A stretch of DNA of 64,000 bases from an uncultured Prevotellaceae bacterium (GCA_946186505.1 CAMHNI010000013.1:1-64000); one strand, 5' to 3'. Counted from the stretch's first letter, positions 27,189 through 35,450 are shown. Notes: generated from the letters alone by a model not told the origin. Numbers and translations are program-made.

Positions 27189-28031
27189 TTAATCATCCTG
27201 TGGCATCGGCAGGGCGGCGAGGGCCTCGGCTGCCGACTTGATGTTCGTATTGATGGTGTCCTCGCGAATCTTGCCGTCGCGCAGGTTGATGTTGCGGCTG
27301 GAATACTCGGCAATCTCAGGGTTGTGGGTCACGAAGATGATGGTGTGGCCCTTGCGGTAGAGTTCCTGGAACAGCACCAGCATCTCGAACGAGGTGCGCG
27401 TGTCGAGGTTACCCGTGGCCTCGTCGGCCAGCAGCACGGCGGGGTCGTTGACCAAGGCACGGGCGATGGCCACACGCTGCATCTGACCGCCTGACATCTC
27501 GTTGGACTTATGATAGAGACGGTCGCCCAGTCCCACGGCCTGCAGGGCCTTGATGGCTTTCTCCTTGCGCTCGGCGGCATTATACTCTGAGTTATACATC
27601 AGCGGCAATTCCACATTCTCCACAGCCGTGGTCTTCGCCAGCAGGTTGTAGTTCTGGAAGACGAAGCCGATCTTGCGGTTGCGCAGGTGTGCCCGTTGCG
27701 ACTTCGACATCGTACGCACGGAGATGCCGTCGAGGTAGTACTCGCCGCTGGTGGGGGTGTCGAGGCAGCCGAGCTGGTTCAGCAGTGTCGATTTACCACT
27801 TCCAGACGTTCCCTGAATGGTGACGAACTCGCCCTCGTAGATCTTGAACGACACGCCCCTGAGGGCCTTTACCGTCTCCGCCCCCACCTGGAAGTACCGC
27901 TTCACGTTCTGCAGTTCGATGACGACTCGAGACCTCTCAGACCCACCCCCTGGCCCCTCCCTGTGAGGGAGGGGAGAGGTTACCTTGGAGGCGACGTTCT
28001 CCGAACTTTTATTCTCTTCTTTTCTATCCAT
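27189..28031 (-). CDS. MacB-type ABC transporter ATPase
   Basis: 280 residues. The ABC domain starts near residue 36 (VVIELQNVKRYFQVG): Walker A GTSGSGKST at 74-82, Q-loop FVFQNYNLL, signature MSGGQMQRVAIARAL and Walker B AVLLADEATGNLD, with the H-loop VTHNPEIAEYSSR. These define the LolD/MacB clade. Residues 16-31 (around SPLPHREGPGGG) are translated from a REP-like palindrome (copy 3), an N-terminal extension absent from ordinary members. A short linker of 27 nt separates it from the DUF559 stop upstream. An internal start after the repeat is possible but no good ATG is present there. Confidence 0.93.
   Translation of the reverse strand: MDRKEENKSSENVASKVTSPLPHREGPGGGSERSRVVIELQNVKRYFQVGAETVKALRGVSFKIYEGEFVTIQGTSGSGKSTLLNQLGCLDTPTSGEYYLDGISVRTMSKSQRAHLRNRKIGFVFQNYNLLAKTTAVENVELPLMYNSEYNAAERKEKAIKALQAVGLGDRLYHKSNEMSGGQMQRVAIARALVNDPAVLLADEATGNLDTRTSFEMLVLFQELYRKGHTIIFVTHNPEIAEYSSRNINLRDGKIREDTINTNIKSAAEALAALPMPQDD
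27941..27982 (-). repeat. REP-like palindrome copy 3 (reverse), inside the ATPase gene
   Basis: Minus strand CTCTCCCCTCCCT-CAC-AGGGAGGGG then CCAGGGGGTGGGTCTGAG. It supplies codons 16-31 of the ATPase in phase. Confidence 0.85.
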
Positions 28032-28058
28032 TCCTAATATTTCCCTTTCCTATTTTGT

Positions 28059-28490
28059 TTATCTTCCTTTCCTAACTATCCTATCTTTAGAAGTATCTAC
28101 TCCCCTCCATTCAGGGAGGGGTCGGGGGAAGAGTCCTCTTTCTATTTGTTCCATTACATATTCCATTTCGTTCAGCACCTCCTCATTGGAGAAGCGAATG
28201 ACGTGGTATCCCATTTGTTCCAATTCCTGCTCCCTATGTTGGTCATTCTCCTTCTGACGTGGTTCCGAGTGATAGCCGCCATCAACCTCTATGATAAGGC
28301 CGCCATGCCGTGAAACGAAATCCACAATGTAGTCACCTATTATATGTTGGCGCAGGAACTTCTCACCTAACACTCCATCCCGCAGGTATTCCCACAGAAC
28401 CGTTTCGGCAAGTGTAGCATTCTTCCTATTCTCTCGTGCAAACGCTTTCAACAGTCCATATCTGTCAGGAGAGGCCGTCTTATAACTCAT
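28059..28490 (-). CDS. DUF559 (Vsr-like) endonuclease-domain protein
   Basis: 143 residues. The core is the DUF559 fold related to very-short-patch-repair endonucleases: ATLAETVLWEYLRD (25-38), FLRQHIIGDYIVDF with Asp57, LIIEVDGGYH with Glu68 and Asp70, then QELEQMGYHVIRFSNEEV. These acidic residues are where the PD-(D/E)xK-like site is expected. Residues about 117-132 (FPRPLPEWRGVDTS) come from REP-like copy 4. The gene splits macA from macB, has no link to efflux, and lies between direct copies 4 and 5 of the palindrome. Catalytic activity and target are unproven; from memory many DUF559 proteins end in similar Pro/Arg/Gly-rich tails. Confidence 0.88.
   Translation of the reverse strand: MSYKTASPDRYGLLKAFARENRKNATLAETVLWEYLRDGVLGEKFLRQHIIGDYIVDFVSRHGGLIIEVDGGYHSEPRQKENDQHREQELEQMGYHVIRFSNEEVLNEMEYVMEQIERGLFPRPLPEWRGVDTSKDRIVRKGR
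28096..28140 (+). repeat. REP-like palindrome copy 4 (forward), end of DUF559 gene
   Basis: ATCTACTCCCCTCC-ATTCA-GGGAGGGG then TCGGGGGAAGAGTCC. It encodes part of the DUF559 C-terminus. Confidence 0.85.
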
Positions 28491-28500
28491 CTATAGAACT

Positions 28501-28543
28501 ATCTACTCCCCTCCCTCACAGGGAGGGGCCGGGGGTGAGTCTT
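28501..28543 (+). repeat. REP-like palindrome copy 5 (forward), start side of DUF559 gene
   Basis: ATCTACTCCCCTCCCT-CAC-AGGGAGGGG then CCGGGGGTGAGTCTTT, filling the space between the macA stop (28543) and the DUF559 ATG (28490). It shares ATCTACTCCCCTCC with copy 4. Confidence 0.88.
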
Positions 28544-29751
28544 TATCTCCTCTGCTGCTGTTGATTTCCACCCTGCTGCCTGTTATTGTTTCTTCCCGGA
28601 CGCGGCATGAAGGGGTTGGTGGCATGCTGACCCTGCGTCATTTCCTCACCGCCGGAGATGCTGAAGTCAACCAGCACCTCGGTGCCGGCATTGACGCCAC
28701 TCGTGATTTCCGTCAGCACGCCGTTGGTGGTGCCCGTCTCCACCTTGTGGGCCTTGAAGACATTGCCCTCTAAGGTCCATAGCTTCGTGGGAGCCTCCAC
28801 GTCCTCAATAGTCTGTCCCTTCTGCAACAGAGCCTCGTTGGGCATGAAGCGCAGCGCCTTGGCAGGAACCACGAGCACGCCGTTCTTCTCAAGCGTGAAA
28901 ATGGTGACGTTTGCTGTCAGGCCGGGCTTCAGCTTCAGGTCGTTGTTGCGGGCGCTGATCACCACCTCGTAGGTGACGACGTTGCTCTCCGTCGTTGCTT
29001 GCTGGCGCACCTGCGTCACCTGTCCATCGAAGTGGTCATCGGGGAAAGCATCGACGGTGAACGACACACGCTGGCCTTCCTTCACACCACCGATGTCAGC
29101 CTCGTCGATGTCGGCGATGACGCGCATGTCCGTCAGGTCCTGGGCGATGGTAAAGAGCTCAGGCGTGTTGAACGAGGCAGCCACCGTCTGGCCTTCCTCT
29201 ACCGACTTCGACAGCACCACGCCGTCAATAGGACTGGTGATGGTTGCATAGCCGAGGTTGGTCTGCGCACGCTGCACGCTCTCCTGGGCGGTCTTCACCT
29301 GCTCCTTGGCCTGGTTGTACTGCAGAAGGGCGCTCTCGTACTCGTCGGCCGAGACCAGTCCCTTGTCGTAGAGCGTCTTATACCTATTATAATTAGACTG
29401 CTGATAGTTCAGCGAACTCTGTGCCGACGACAGGTTGGCACGCTGGGCCGTCAGCTCACTGATGAGGTTGGTCTTGTCGAGCTCGGCAATGACCTGACCT
29501 TTCTTCACCACTGAGTTGTAATCGACGTAGAGCTTCGACACGATACCCGATACCTGCGTACCAACGGTGACCGAGGTCACCGGCTCGATGGTACCCGTAG
29601 CGGTGATGGTAGTCTGGATGTTGCCCTCCTCCACCTTGGCGGTCTCAAACTCCACCTTCTCCTCCTTCTTTCCGCCCGAAAGCAGGAGATAAGCAATGAC
29701 TGCCAGCGCAACGATGCCAATGGCAATCCACAGTTTCTTGTTCTTCATCAT
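28543..29751 (-). CDS. periplasmic adaptor subunit of tripartite efflux pump (MacA/HlyD family)
   Basis: 402 residues. N-terminal membrane anchor (LWIAIGIVALAVIAYLLLS), then the adaptor order barrel-sandwich hybrid and alpha-hairpin: VTVGTQVSGIVSKLYVDYNSVVKKGQVIAELD (about 60-95), coiled coil about 95-170, lipoyl return ATITSPIDGVVLSKSVEEGQTV, beta-barrel (VSFTVDAFPDDHFDG) and membrane-proximal domain. The tail is Asn/Gln/Arg-rich (RPGRNNNRQQGGNQQQQRR). It bridges MacB in the inner membrane and TolC in the outer membrane. A second ATG one codon later is equally possible as start. Confidence 0.94.
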   Translation of the reverse strand: MMKNKKLWIAIGIVALAVIAYLLLSGGKKEEKVEFETAKVEEGNIQTTITATGTIEPVTSVTVGTQVSGIVSKLYVDYNSVVKKGQVIAELDKTNLISELTAQRANLSSAQSSLNYQQSNYNRYKTLYDKGLVSADEYESALLQYNQAKEQVKTAQESVQRAQTNLGYATITSPIDGVVLSKSVEEGQTVAASFNTPELFTIAQDLTDMRVIADIDEADIGGVKEGQRVSFTVDAFPDDHFDGQVTQVRQQATTESNVVTYEVVISARNNDLKLKPGLTANVTIFTLEKNGVLVVPAKALRFMPNEALLQKGQTIEDVEAPTKLWTLEGNVFKAHKVETGTTNGVLTEITSGVNAGTEVLVDFSISGGEEMTQGQHATNPFMPRPGRNNNRQQGGNQQQQRR

Positions 29752-29758
29752 AAATAAG

Positions 29759-29799
29759 ACTCTCCCCCTTACCCCTCCCTGCGAGGGAGGGGAGTGATT
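29759..29799 (-). repeat. REP-like palindrome copy 6 (reverse)
   Basis: Minus strand ATCACTCCCCTCCCT-CGC-AGGGAGGGG then TAAGGGGGAGAGTCT, immediately upstream of macA. Confidence 0.85.
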
Positions 29800-29848
29800 A
29801 GCTTGGGGGGTATTTTAGTTTGACATTATTATTATCTGTACATTGGTA

Positions 29849-29890
29849 ACTACTCCCCTCCCTCACAGGGAGGGGTCGGGGGTGGGTCTC
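29849..29890 (+). repeat. REP-like palindrome copy 7 (forward)
   Basis: ACTACTCCCCTCCCT-CAC-AGGGAGGGG then TCGGGGGTGGGTCTCG. With copy 6 it forms a head-to-head pair in the tolC-macA gap. Confidence 0.88.
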
Positions 29891-29925
29891 GTCCCTCACA
29901 GGGAGGGGTCGGGGGTGAGTCTCCC
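29891..29925 (+). repeat. REP-like palindrome copy 8 (forward, 5'-truncated)
   Basis: GTCCCT-CAC-AGGGAGGGG then TCGGGGGTGAGTCTCC, in tandem with copy 7. It overlaps the end of tolC and encodes its last residues LTPDPSL with the stop. Confidence 0.85.
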
Positions 29926-31248
29926 CTCGTAGAACTTCAGCATCTGCAGGTTCAGGATGGTCATATATTTCGACTGCAGGCGGTTCTGCTCGGCCTGCAG
30001 CAGACGGTCCTTGCCCGACATCAGCTCGACGATGTTCGTCAGGCCGACGTTGAACTTCTCCTGCAACAGGCTGTAGCTCTGCTCTTCGCTCTCGACGGTG
30101 GCCAGCGCAGCACGGAACCGCTGCTGGTTGGTGGTGGCGTCGAGCCAGTAGTTCTCAATGGTCTGGTAGAGCTGCTTCTGCTGGTCTTGCAGGGCCAGCA
30201 TGTTGTTCTCACGCTGGATGCGGGCCTTGTTAACGTTCGTCTTCGTCTGACGCTGATCGACGAGGGGCACGTTGACAGAGACACCCGCTCCGGAGTTGAA
30301 ATTGAACTTCATCTGGTTGCCCCATCCGTTGTTGGCCAGCGAGTTGGTGCTGGTGCCCGCACTGGCCGACAGGCTTACCGTCGGCATGCGTCCGGCCTTG
30401 GCAATGTCGAGGCTCACGTCGCTGCTCTTGATGGCCATCTCGGCACTCTGTATCTCGGGGCGCGTGGCCAGGGCCTGTTCATAGACCGACATCAGCGACG
30501 GAATCTCGGCCTGTGCCTGCTCGTCGGTAGTGGCGGGAACCACGATGTCGAACTCTGAGTCGTCGATGATTTCCAGCAACTGTTTTAGCTGCATCTTGTA
30601 GTTCCTGACCTGCATCTCGGCGTTCACGATATTGTATTCGTCAGTGGCACGCTGGGCCGACAGCTGGGCCAGATCGGCCTTCGACATCTTGCCCACCTCG
30701 ACCATCTCCTTTCCGCGCTCTTCGTTCTTCTGGCTGGTCTTCAGGCTCTCCTCGTTCACCTTCACGGCCTCCGTCAGGTAGAGGATCTGCACATAGAGCT
30801 GGGCGATTTTCTCCTGGATGGAGTTGGCCGTCTCCTGGATTTCGAGTTCTGCCTGCTCCTCGGCCAGCTGGTTCAGCTTCACCTGGTTGCGGTTGCGGTT
30901 GCCGTTCCACACCGTCCACTGGGCATTCAAGCCGTAGGAGCCGTTATAGGAAGCCTTGTCGATGCCGGTGCTCACCGTCCCGTTGGTAACGGTGGCCATA
31001 CCTGATTCCTGCCAAGGACGGTAAGCGAGGTTATGACTTGTCGATGCGTTGAGCGAGGGCAGCAGGGCCGCCTTCGACTGCGACACGTCCTCCTTGGTCG
31101 ACTGCAGCTGCAACTTGGCCCGTTGTAACGTGATGTTATGCTGCATGGCATAGTCCAGACACTCCTGCAGCGTCCATAGCTTGGTCTGGGCCGACAATGT
31201 TACAGTGAACAAAGCTACCACAGACAATATAAAACATTTCTTTTTCAT
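29896..31248 (-). CDS. TolC-family outer-membrane efflux protein
   Basis: 450 residues. Signal peptide MKKKCFILSVVALFTVTLSAQ, then two homologous halves of the outer-membrane channel/alpha-barrel family (WTLQECLDYAMQHNITLQRA, ASTSHNLAYRP, and the second half from ALATRPEIQSAEMAIKSSDVSLDIAKAGRMP). It is the first gene of the operon, behind a -7 box at 31271-31278, and should be the exit duct for the MacA-MacB pump. The final residues (RLTPDPSL) are encoded by REP-like copy 8, so the native C-terminus has probably been replaced. Confidence 0.94.
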   Translation of the reverse strand: MKKKCFILSVVALFTVTLSAQTKLWTLQECLDYAMQHNITLQRAKLQLQSTKEDVSQSKAALLPSLNASTSHNLAYRPWQESGMATVTNGTVSTGIDKASYNGSYGLNAQWTVWNGNRNRNQVKLNQLAEEQAELEIQETANSIQEKIAQLYVQILYLTEAVKVNEESLKTSQKNEERGKEMVEVGKMSKADLAQLSAQRATDEYNIVNAEMQVRNYKMQLKQLLEIIDDSEFDIVVPATTDEQAQAEIPSLMSVYEQALATRPEIQSAEMAIKSSDVSLDIAKAGRMPTVSLSASAGTSTNSLANNGWGNQMKFNFNSGAGVSVNVPLVDQRQTKTNVNKARIQRENNMLALQDQQKQLYQTIENYWLDATTNQQRFRAALATVESEEQSYSLLQEKFNVGLTNIVELMSGKDRLLQAEQNRLQSKYMTILNLQMLKFYEGRLTPDPSL

Positions 31249-31270
31249 TCGCTAACTACTTTTTGCCCTG

Positions 31271-31278
31271 CAAAAATA
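31271..31278 (-). promoter_or_regulatory. -7 box of the efflux operon
   Basis: Minus-strand TATTTTTG, 22 nt before the tolC ATG. Confidence 0.6.
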
Positions 31279-31370
31279 CTAAGATTCTGCGAATCAGTGA
31301 AATCTGCTAACAAAAAAAAACATTTAAGAAAGGTTTTTATCTTTTCTACTATGCAATAAGTTTTTCAGAA

Positions 31371-31402
31371 TTTGCATACGTTGGAAAAAAGCAGTATCTT
31401 TG
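31371..31402 (+). promoter_or_regulatory. promoter of the SDR gene
   Basis: TTTG at 31371-31374 and TATCTTTG at 31395-31402 with 20-nt spacing, a full -33/-7 match; the ATG follows after 23 nt. Confidence 0.7.
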
Positions 31403-31425
31403 CGCTCAACATATTGTTTTACACC

Positions 31426-32151
31426 ATGATGAAGAAAGCTATCGTAATAGGAGCCTCGTCGGGCATCGGACTTGAAGTGGCACGGCTGCTGAAACAGAAG
31501 GGATGGACGGTAGGCGCGGCTGCCCGAAGGGTGGAACGACTGTCGGAGTTCGACTATGCGGCACAGATAGACGTGAACGACGAAGATGCCGGTCGGCAGC
31601 TGATAGAGCTGGCAGAGAAGATCGGCGGCATGGACTTGTATTTCCACGCCTCGGGCATTGGCCGCCAGAACCGCGAACTGCAGGAGGACATCGAACTGCA
31701 GACCGTCCAGACCAACGGCATGGGATTCACCCGTATGGTGGGCACAGCCTACCGTTATATGGCTGAACACGACGGCGGACACATCGCCGTCATCTCGTCC
31801 ATTGCAGGTACGAAGGGTTTAGGCCCTGCCCCCTCCTACTCGGCTACAAAGGCGTTTCAGAACACCTATATCCAGTCACTGGAGCAGTTGGCCAACGCAC
31901 GGCGGCTGAACATCCGCTTCACCGACATCCGTCCAGGCTTTGTGGCCACCGACCTGCTGGGCGACGACCCCTACCCTATGCTGTTGGACAAGACAGATGT
32001 TGCCCGCGACATCGTCAGTTCCATTGAGAAGTGTCGCCACGTTCGCATCATCGACTGGCGGTGGCGGGCTGTCACATGGTTCTGGCGCCGCATTCCACGC
32101 TTTGTCTGGCGGCGCCTGTCATTGTCTTTGGCCGTGCTGGCTTCTTTATGA
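31426..32151 (+). CDS. short-chain dehydrogenase/reductase
   Basis: 241 residues from the ATG at 31426, just after the promoter (an earlier in-frame start lies upstream of the -7 box). Rossmann motif GASSGIG at residues 9-15, the structural motif HASG at 74-77 in place of the usual NNAG, catalytic serine in VISSIAG (about 124-125) and Y138-x3-K142 (YSATK). The C-terminal 40 residues are rich in Trp and Arg (WRWRAVTWFWRRIPRFVWRR) and hydrophobic, suggesting membrane association. Substrate is unknown. Confidence 0.9.
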   Translation: MMKKAIVIGASSGIGLEVARLLKQKGWTVGAAARRVERLSEFDYAAQIDVNDEDAGRQLIELAEKIGGMDLYFHASGIGRQNRELQEDIELQTVQTNGMGFTRMVGTAYRYMAEHDGGHIAVISSIAGTKGLGPAPSYSATKAFQNTYIQSLEQLANARRLNIRFTDIRPGFVATDLLGDDPYPMLLDKTDVARDIVSSIEKCRHVRIIDWRWRAVTWFWRRIPRFVWRRLSLSLAVLASL

Positions 32152-32367
32152 TTTGTCAGTTAAACTGCTTTTTACATCAATCCCGTGCTTCTGACAGCAT
32201 TTCAGAATTTTGGCCCGGATCTCCTCCAGACTGTCGATGACAAGCTGGTATTCTTCCTGATTGAGGTCACTATGGTCATCGGAGTTTGGTCTGATAAAAT
32301 CCCAAACCAGCCCCTCGCTCAAGTGCCAGGTGCCAATCTTTATCATGAATTCCTTATTCTTGTACAT
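32146..32367 (-). CDS. 73-residue hypothetical protein downstream of the alpha-xylosidase
   Basis: Starts MYKNKEFMIKIGTWHLSEGL, continues as an acidic middle and a helical segment (EEYQLVIDSLEEIRAKIL) and ends VKSSLTDKS. The ATG lies 5 nt after the GH31 stop, consistent with cotranscription, and its 3' end overlaps the convergent SDR gene by 6 nt. No domain or signal peptide recognised. Sequence composition looks protein-like, but there is no independent support. Confidence 0.55.
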   Translation of the reverse strand: MYKNKEFMIKIGTWHLSEGLVWDFIRPNSDDHSDLNQEEYQLVIDSLEEIRAKILKCCQKHGIDVKSSLTDKS

Positions 32368-32372
32368 ATCTA

Positions 32373-35300
32373 TCAGAGTTGTACGCTGACGGCTTTACCA
32401 TTATAGTTAACCATCTGACCTTCGGGATTGTCGAGGTCGAGGGGCTTCGGGGCGTCTTTCGTGATGAGGACGACGTTGAAGCGGCGCTGCTTCAGCATGC
32501 CGGGGAACTGGCCCTTGCGCTGACCGATGGTGACGATGCGCGAGGCGTCGTCGTAGCTGATGTCAATCGTGGCGTACTTGCCCTTCTCATAGTTGTAGTT
32601 CGTACCCTCGTCCTCGTAGAGCTGGAACTTACCGTCCTGTCCTGCATAGACGTAGAGGTTGATAAGTTCAGCAGGCTTCTCGTCGCTCCACTCCATTGCA
32701 GGACCGAAGGGAATGATGGAACCCTCGCGGACAAATACGGGAATGCGCTCGTAAGGCGCTTCAACCACAAGCCGGCGACCGCCTTCGATATACTCATTGG
32801 TATAGAGATTATACCAACCACACTGACTGGGGAAGTAAACCGAACGGTTGCGGGCCTTGTAGTAGCCCACGGGACAGGCCATCAGCGCAGGACCGAACAT
32901 CCACTGGTTGCCGATGTCCTCGACCTCACGGTCGCCGTTGAAGTCCATCACGAGGGCACGCATCAGCGTGTAGTCGCGGAAATGGACCCAGCCAGCCATC
33001 GAATAGATGTAGGGCATCAGACGGTAGCGCAGACGGTCGTAATAGACGAACGACTTGTAGGCAGGGTGCTCATCGGGAGCAATGTTCCAGATTTCGCGCA
33101 GCGGCCACTGACCGTGACTGCGGAAAAGCGGTATGAAGGCACCGAACTGGTTCCAGCGCGTCTGCAACTCGCGCCACTCCTTCAAGTCTTCGTTCTCCTG
33201 ACCCGTCTTGTCGAAGAGCTGCTGAGCAGCCACGTAGCGGTTCTCCACGCAGAAGCCGCCCTGGTCCATACCCCAGAAAGGCAGTCCCGAGAGAGAGTAG
33301 TTGAGTCCGGCGGTCATCTGGGCACGCATGTCCTCCCAGCGGGTACCGATGTCGCCACTCCAAGTAGCGGTCGAATAGCGCTGCTCGCCAGCAAAGCCGC
33401 TACGGGTCAGCAGGAACACGCGGGGCTCGTCCTTCTTGCCCTTCCATACGGAGCGCTGTCCGTTATAGATGGCGTCGGCATTGACGGTTGAGTAGGCATT
33501 GAAATACTCGGTAGAAGTTCCTAAAGCCGTAGGACCACTCAGTGCCTTGCGGTACCACATCGGGGTGCAGTCGCGGACATTGGGTTCAGAAGCATCCATC
33601 CACCAAGCGTCGACGCCAGCCAAACCATTCTTATTATATTTACTATAGAGTTTCTCATCCATCTGACGCCAGAACACTTTACGGGCCTCGGGGTCGTAGG
33701 CATCATAGAAGCCGTTCTTATAGCCGGGGCCTACCCAGTCGTGAATGTCGTCGGTAGGCGACTGGTTATACATCCAGCCCTTCGCGTCAAGTTCCTTGTA
33801 GTTATCGGTATTGACGTAGAACTTCGGCCAGACGCTGATCATGAAGCGGCCGTGCATCTGGTGAACATCATCGAGCATCTGCTGCGGATTGGGATAGCGC
33901 GAAGCCTCGAACTCGTGGCTGCCCCACTGGTCCTCAGGCCAGTAGTTCCAGTCCTGCACAATGTTGTCGATGGGAATCTGACGCTTACGGAACTCAGCCA
34001 ATGTCCCTACAATCTCGTCTTGCGTCTTGTAGCGCTCGCGGCTCTGCCAGAAGCCCAGCACCCACTTGGGATACAGGCTGGCCTTGCCCGTCAGCGTGCG
34101 ATAGCCGGAGATGACCTCGTCGAAGTTCTGTCCGGCAATGAAGTAATAATCCATGTCCTTCGCCATCTCACACCAGATGGTCAGGGCCTCACGGTCACGA
34201 TAAGTACGCGGCTCAGCAACGCGCAGGCCGCAATACGACTCGCCACCATCAGGTTGCCACTCTATGCGCAGTTGTGCACGTTTCCCTGGCCGCAGGGGCA
34301 CATTAAACTTATACGCGTTGGGATTCCAGGCCGTACGCCAACGCTCGGACACCACTTCCTTGCCGTCGATGTAAACCTTGACATAACCTGCATAATAGAG
34401 AATGAACTGGTAAAGGGTTGGAGTCCACTCCACATCATCAGACTTCACTCCAACGGGTGGAGTAAAGGGTTGAGCTTCAGGCTCTATGTAGCCCTCGTAC
34501 ACCACGTTGGCACCAGCCAGATTAAAGCCCTGCGGCAGGTTCTTGATGCCACCGTTGTCCGTGCGGTTGGCAATCTCCGACTTCGCGGGTGTACCATATT
34601 CATAATAGATGGAGTCCTCGTCGCGGACAATCTTTTTGCCTTTTGCATCGACGTAAGTGCCTGTCAGGTGTCCCGGCTTGCCGTTTTTGTCGTAGAGTTT
34701 GAAGGCACGGTTCAGCTGCAGGTAGTCGTGGGGATTACCGAAACGGCAGTACGAGTAGGCATCCCAAAGAAGACCGTAGTTCTTCGTCGAAACGACAAAG
34801 GGAACGCTGACCTTGGTGTTATACTGGAACAAGTCCTCGTTCTTGCCACGCATATTGAACTCCTCCGACTGGTGCTGTCCCAAGCCGTAGAACGACTCGC
34901 TGTTAGGGCCGTCAGATCTGAACTTCATCTGCCACGTCAGACCATGCTTCTGCTCCTCGGTGGGCTGCACGCCGCCCTTGATGCCTAATTCGCGCTCGGG
35001 CACGGTGTAGTCCCAGAACTGCTTGCCCGGCTCCTCACCAGGGCGGTCGGGAACTTCATCCAACAGCGGTCTGCCGTTGCCGTCGGAGAACCTGATGCGC
35101 CCCGACTCCTTGCTCACAATGGCCCACACGTTCTTGGCCTTTACCATTACCCTGGCCGGCATAATGATGTGTTCCGAGGTTGATGCCGGAATATCCTCCA
35201 CGGTGACGCTGCCCTTATAGGCAGCCTGCGGCACAATCATGAGGCTCTTCGGCTTCACGGGCAGTTCGTCCTTCGACGTGGCCCGCACGCGGATGATATT

Positions 35301-35450
35301 GTCGTTTATTACTTCTAACTGAATCACTTTGGCCTGACCGCCGTCAGGACGGATAGTTATAAGATTTCCCTGTTGCTTCACATCGGCGGCCTGCACCATC
35401 TGCGCTCCTACTGCCAACAGCAACGCTGCAAAAAAACGGCTACTTTTCAT
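32373..35450 (-). CDS. GH31 alpha-xylosidase (PA14-containing)
   Basis: 1025 residues from the ATG at 35450, which begins a signal peptide (MKSSRFFAALLLAVGAQMVQA). Order: N-terminal beta-sandwich (20-230), a PA14-like insert about 290-410 (LAGANVVYEGYIEPEAQP ... IEWQPDGGESYCGLRVAEP), the GH31 barrel from about 440 (WVLGFWQSRERYKTQDEIV), and C-terminal beta domains including DUF5110-like. The nucleophile is expected in DAWWMDASEPN and the acid/base in WSGDIGTRWEDM. A PA14 insert within GH31 is a feature of xyloglucan-active alpha-xylosidases of Bacteroidota. No other polysaccharide-utilisation gene adjoins it. Substrate is inferred. Confidence 0.9.
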   Translation of the reverse strand: MKSSRFFAALLLAVGAQMVQAADVKQQGNLITIRPDGGQAKVIQLEVINDNIIRVRATSKDELPVKPKSLMIVPQAAYKGSVTVEDIPASTSEHIIMPARVMVKAKNVWAIVSKESGRIRFSDGNGRPLLDEVPDRPGEEPGKQFWDYTVPERELGIKGGVQPTEEQKHGLTWQMKFRSDGPNSESFYGLGQHQSEEFNMRGKNEDLFQYNTKVSVPFVVSTKNYGLLWDAYSYCRFGNPHDYLQLNRAFKLYDKNGKPGHLTGTYVDAKGKKIVRDEDSIYYEYGTPAKSEIANRTDNGGIKNLPQGFNLAGANVVYEGYIEPEAQPFTPPVGVKSDDVEWTPTLYQFILYYAGYVKVYIDGKEVVSERWRTAWNPNAYKFNVPLRPGKRAQLRIEWQPDGGESYCGLRVAEPRTYRDREALTIWCEMAKDMDYYFIAGQNFDEVISGYRTLTGKASLYPKWVLGFWQSRERYKTQDEIVGTLAEFRKRQIPIDNIVQDWNYWPEDQWGSHEFEASRYPNPQQMLDDVHQMHGRFMISVWPKFYVNTDNYKELDAKGWMYNQSPTDDIHDWVGPGYKNGFYDAYDPEARKVFWRQMDEKLYSKYNKNGLAGVDAWWMDASEPNVRDCTPMWYRKALSGPTALGTSTEYFNAYSTVNADAIYNGQRSVWKGKKDEPRVFLLTRSGFAGEQRYSTATWSGDIGTRWEDMRAQMTAGLNYSLSGLPFWGMDQGGFCVENRYVAAQQLFDKTGQENEDLKEWRELQTRWNQFGAFIPLFRSHGQWPLREIWNIAPDEHPAYKSFVYYDRLRYRLMPYIYSMAGWVHFRDYTLMRALVMDFNGDREVEDIGNQWMFGPALMACPVGYYKARNRSVYFPSQCGWYNLYTNEYIEGGRRLVVEAPYERIPVFVREGSIIPFGPAMEWSDEKPAELINLYVYAGQDGKFQLYEDEGTNYNYEKGKYATIDISYDDASRIVTIGQRKGQFPGMLKQRRFNVVLITKDAPKPLDLDNPEGQMVNYNGKAVSVQL

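Noticed and set aside
28059..28490. Anti-phage defence island around the DUF559 protein
   Set aside because: Its neighbours are only efflux genes and repeats; no methylase, restriction or defence partner is present.
27058..29925. CRISPR array
   Set aside because: The repeats lie in both orientations, vary in sequence and have whole genes rather than 30-40-nt spacers between them; no cas genes.
33741..34988. 415-codon open frame on the plus strand
   Set aside because: Antisense to the GH31 enzyme, whose motifs and signal peptide are clear. The product is low-information and has no start signals.
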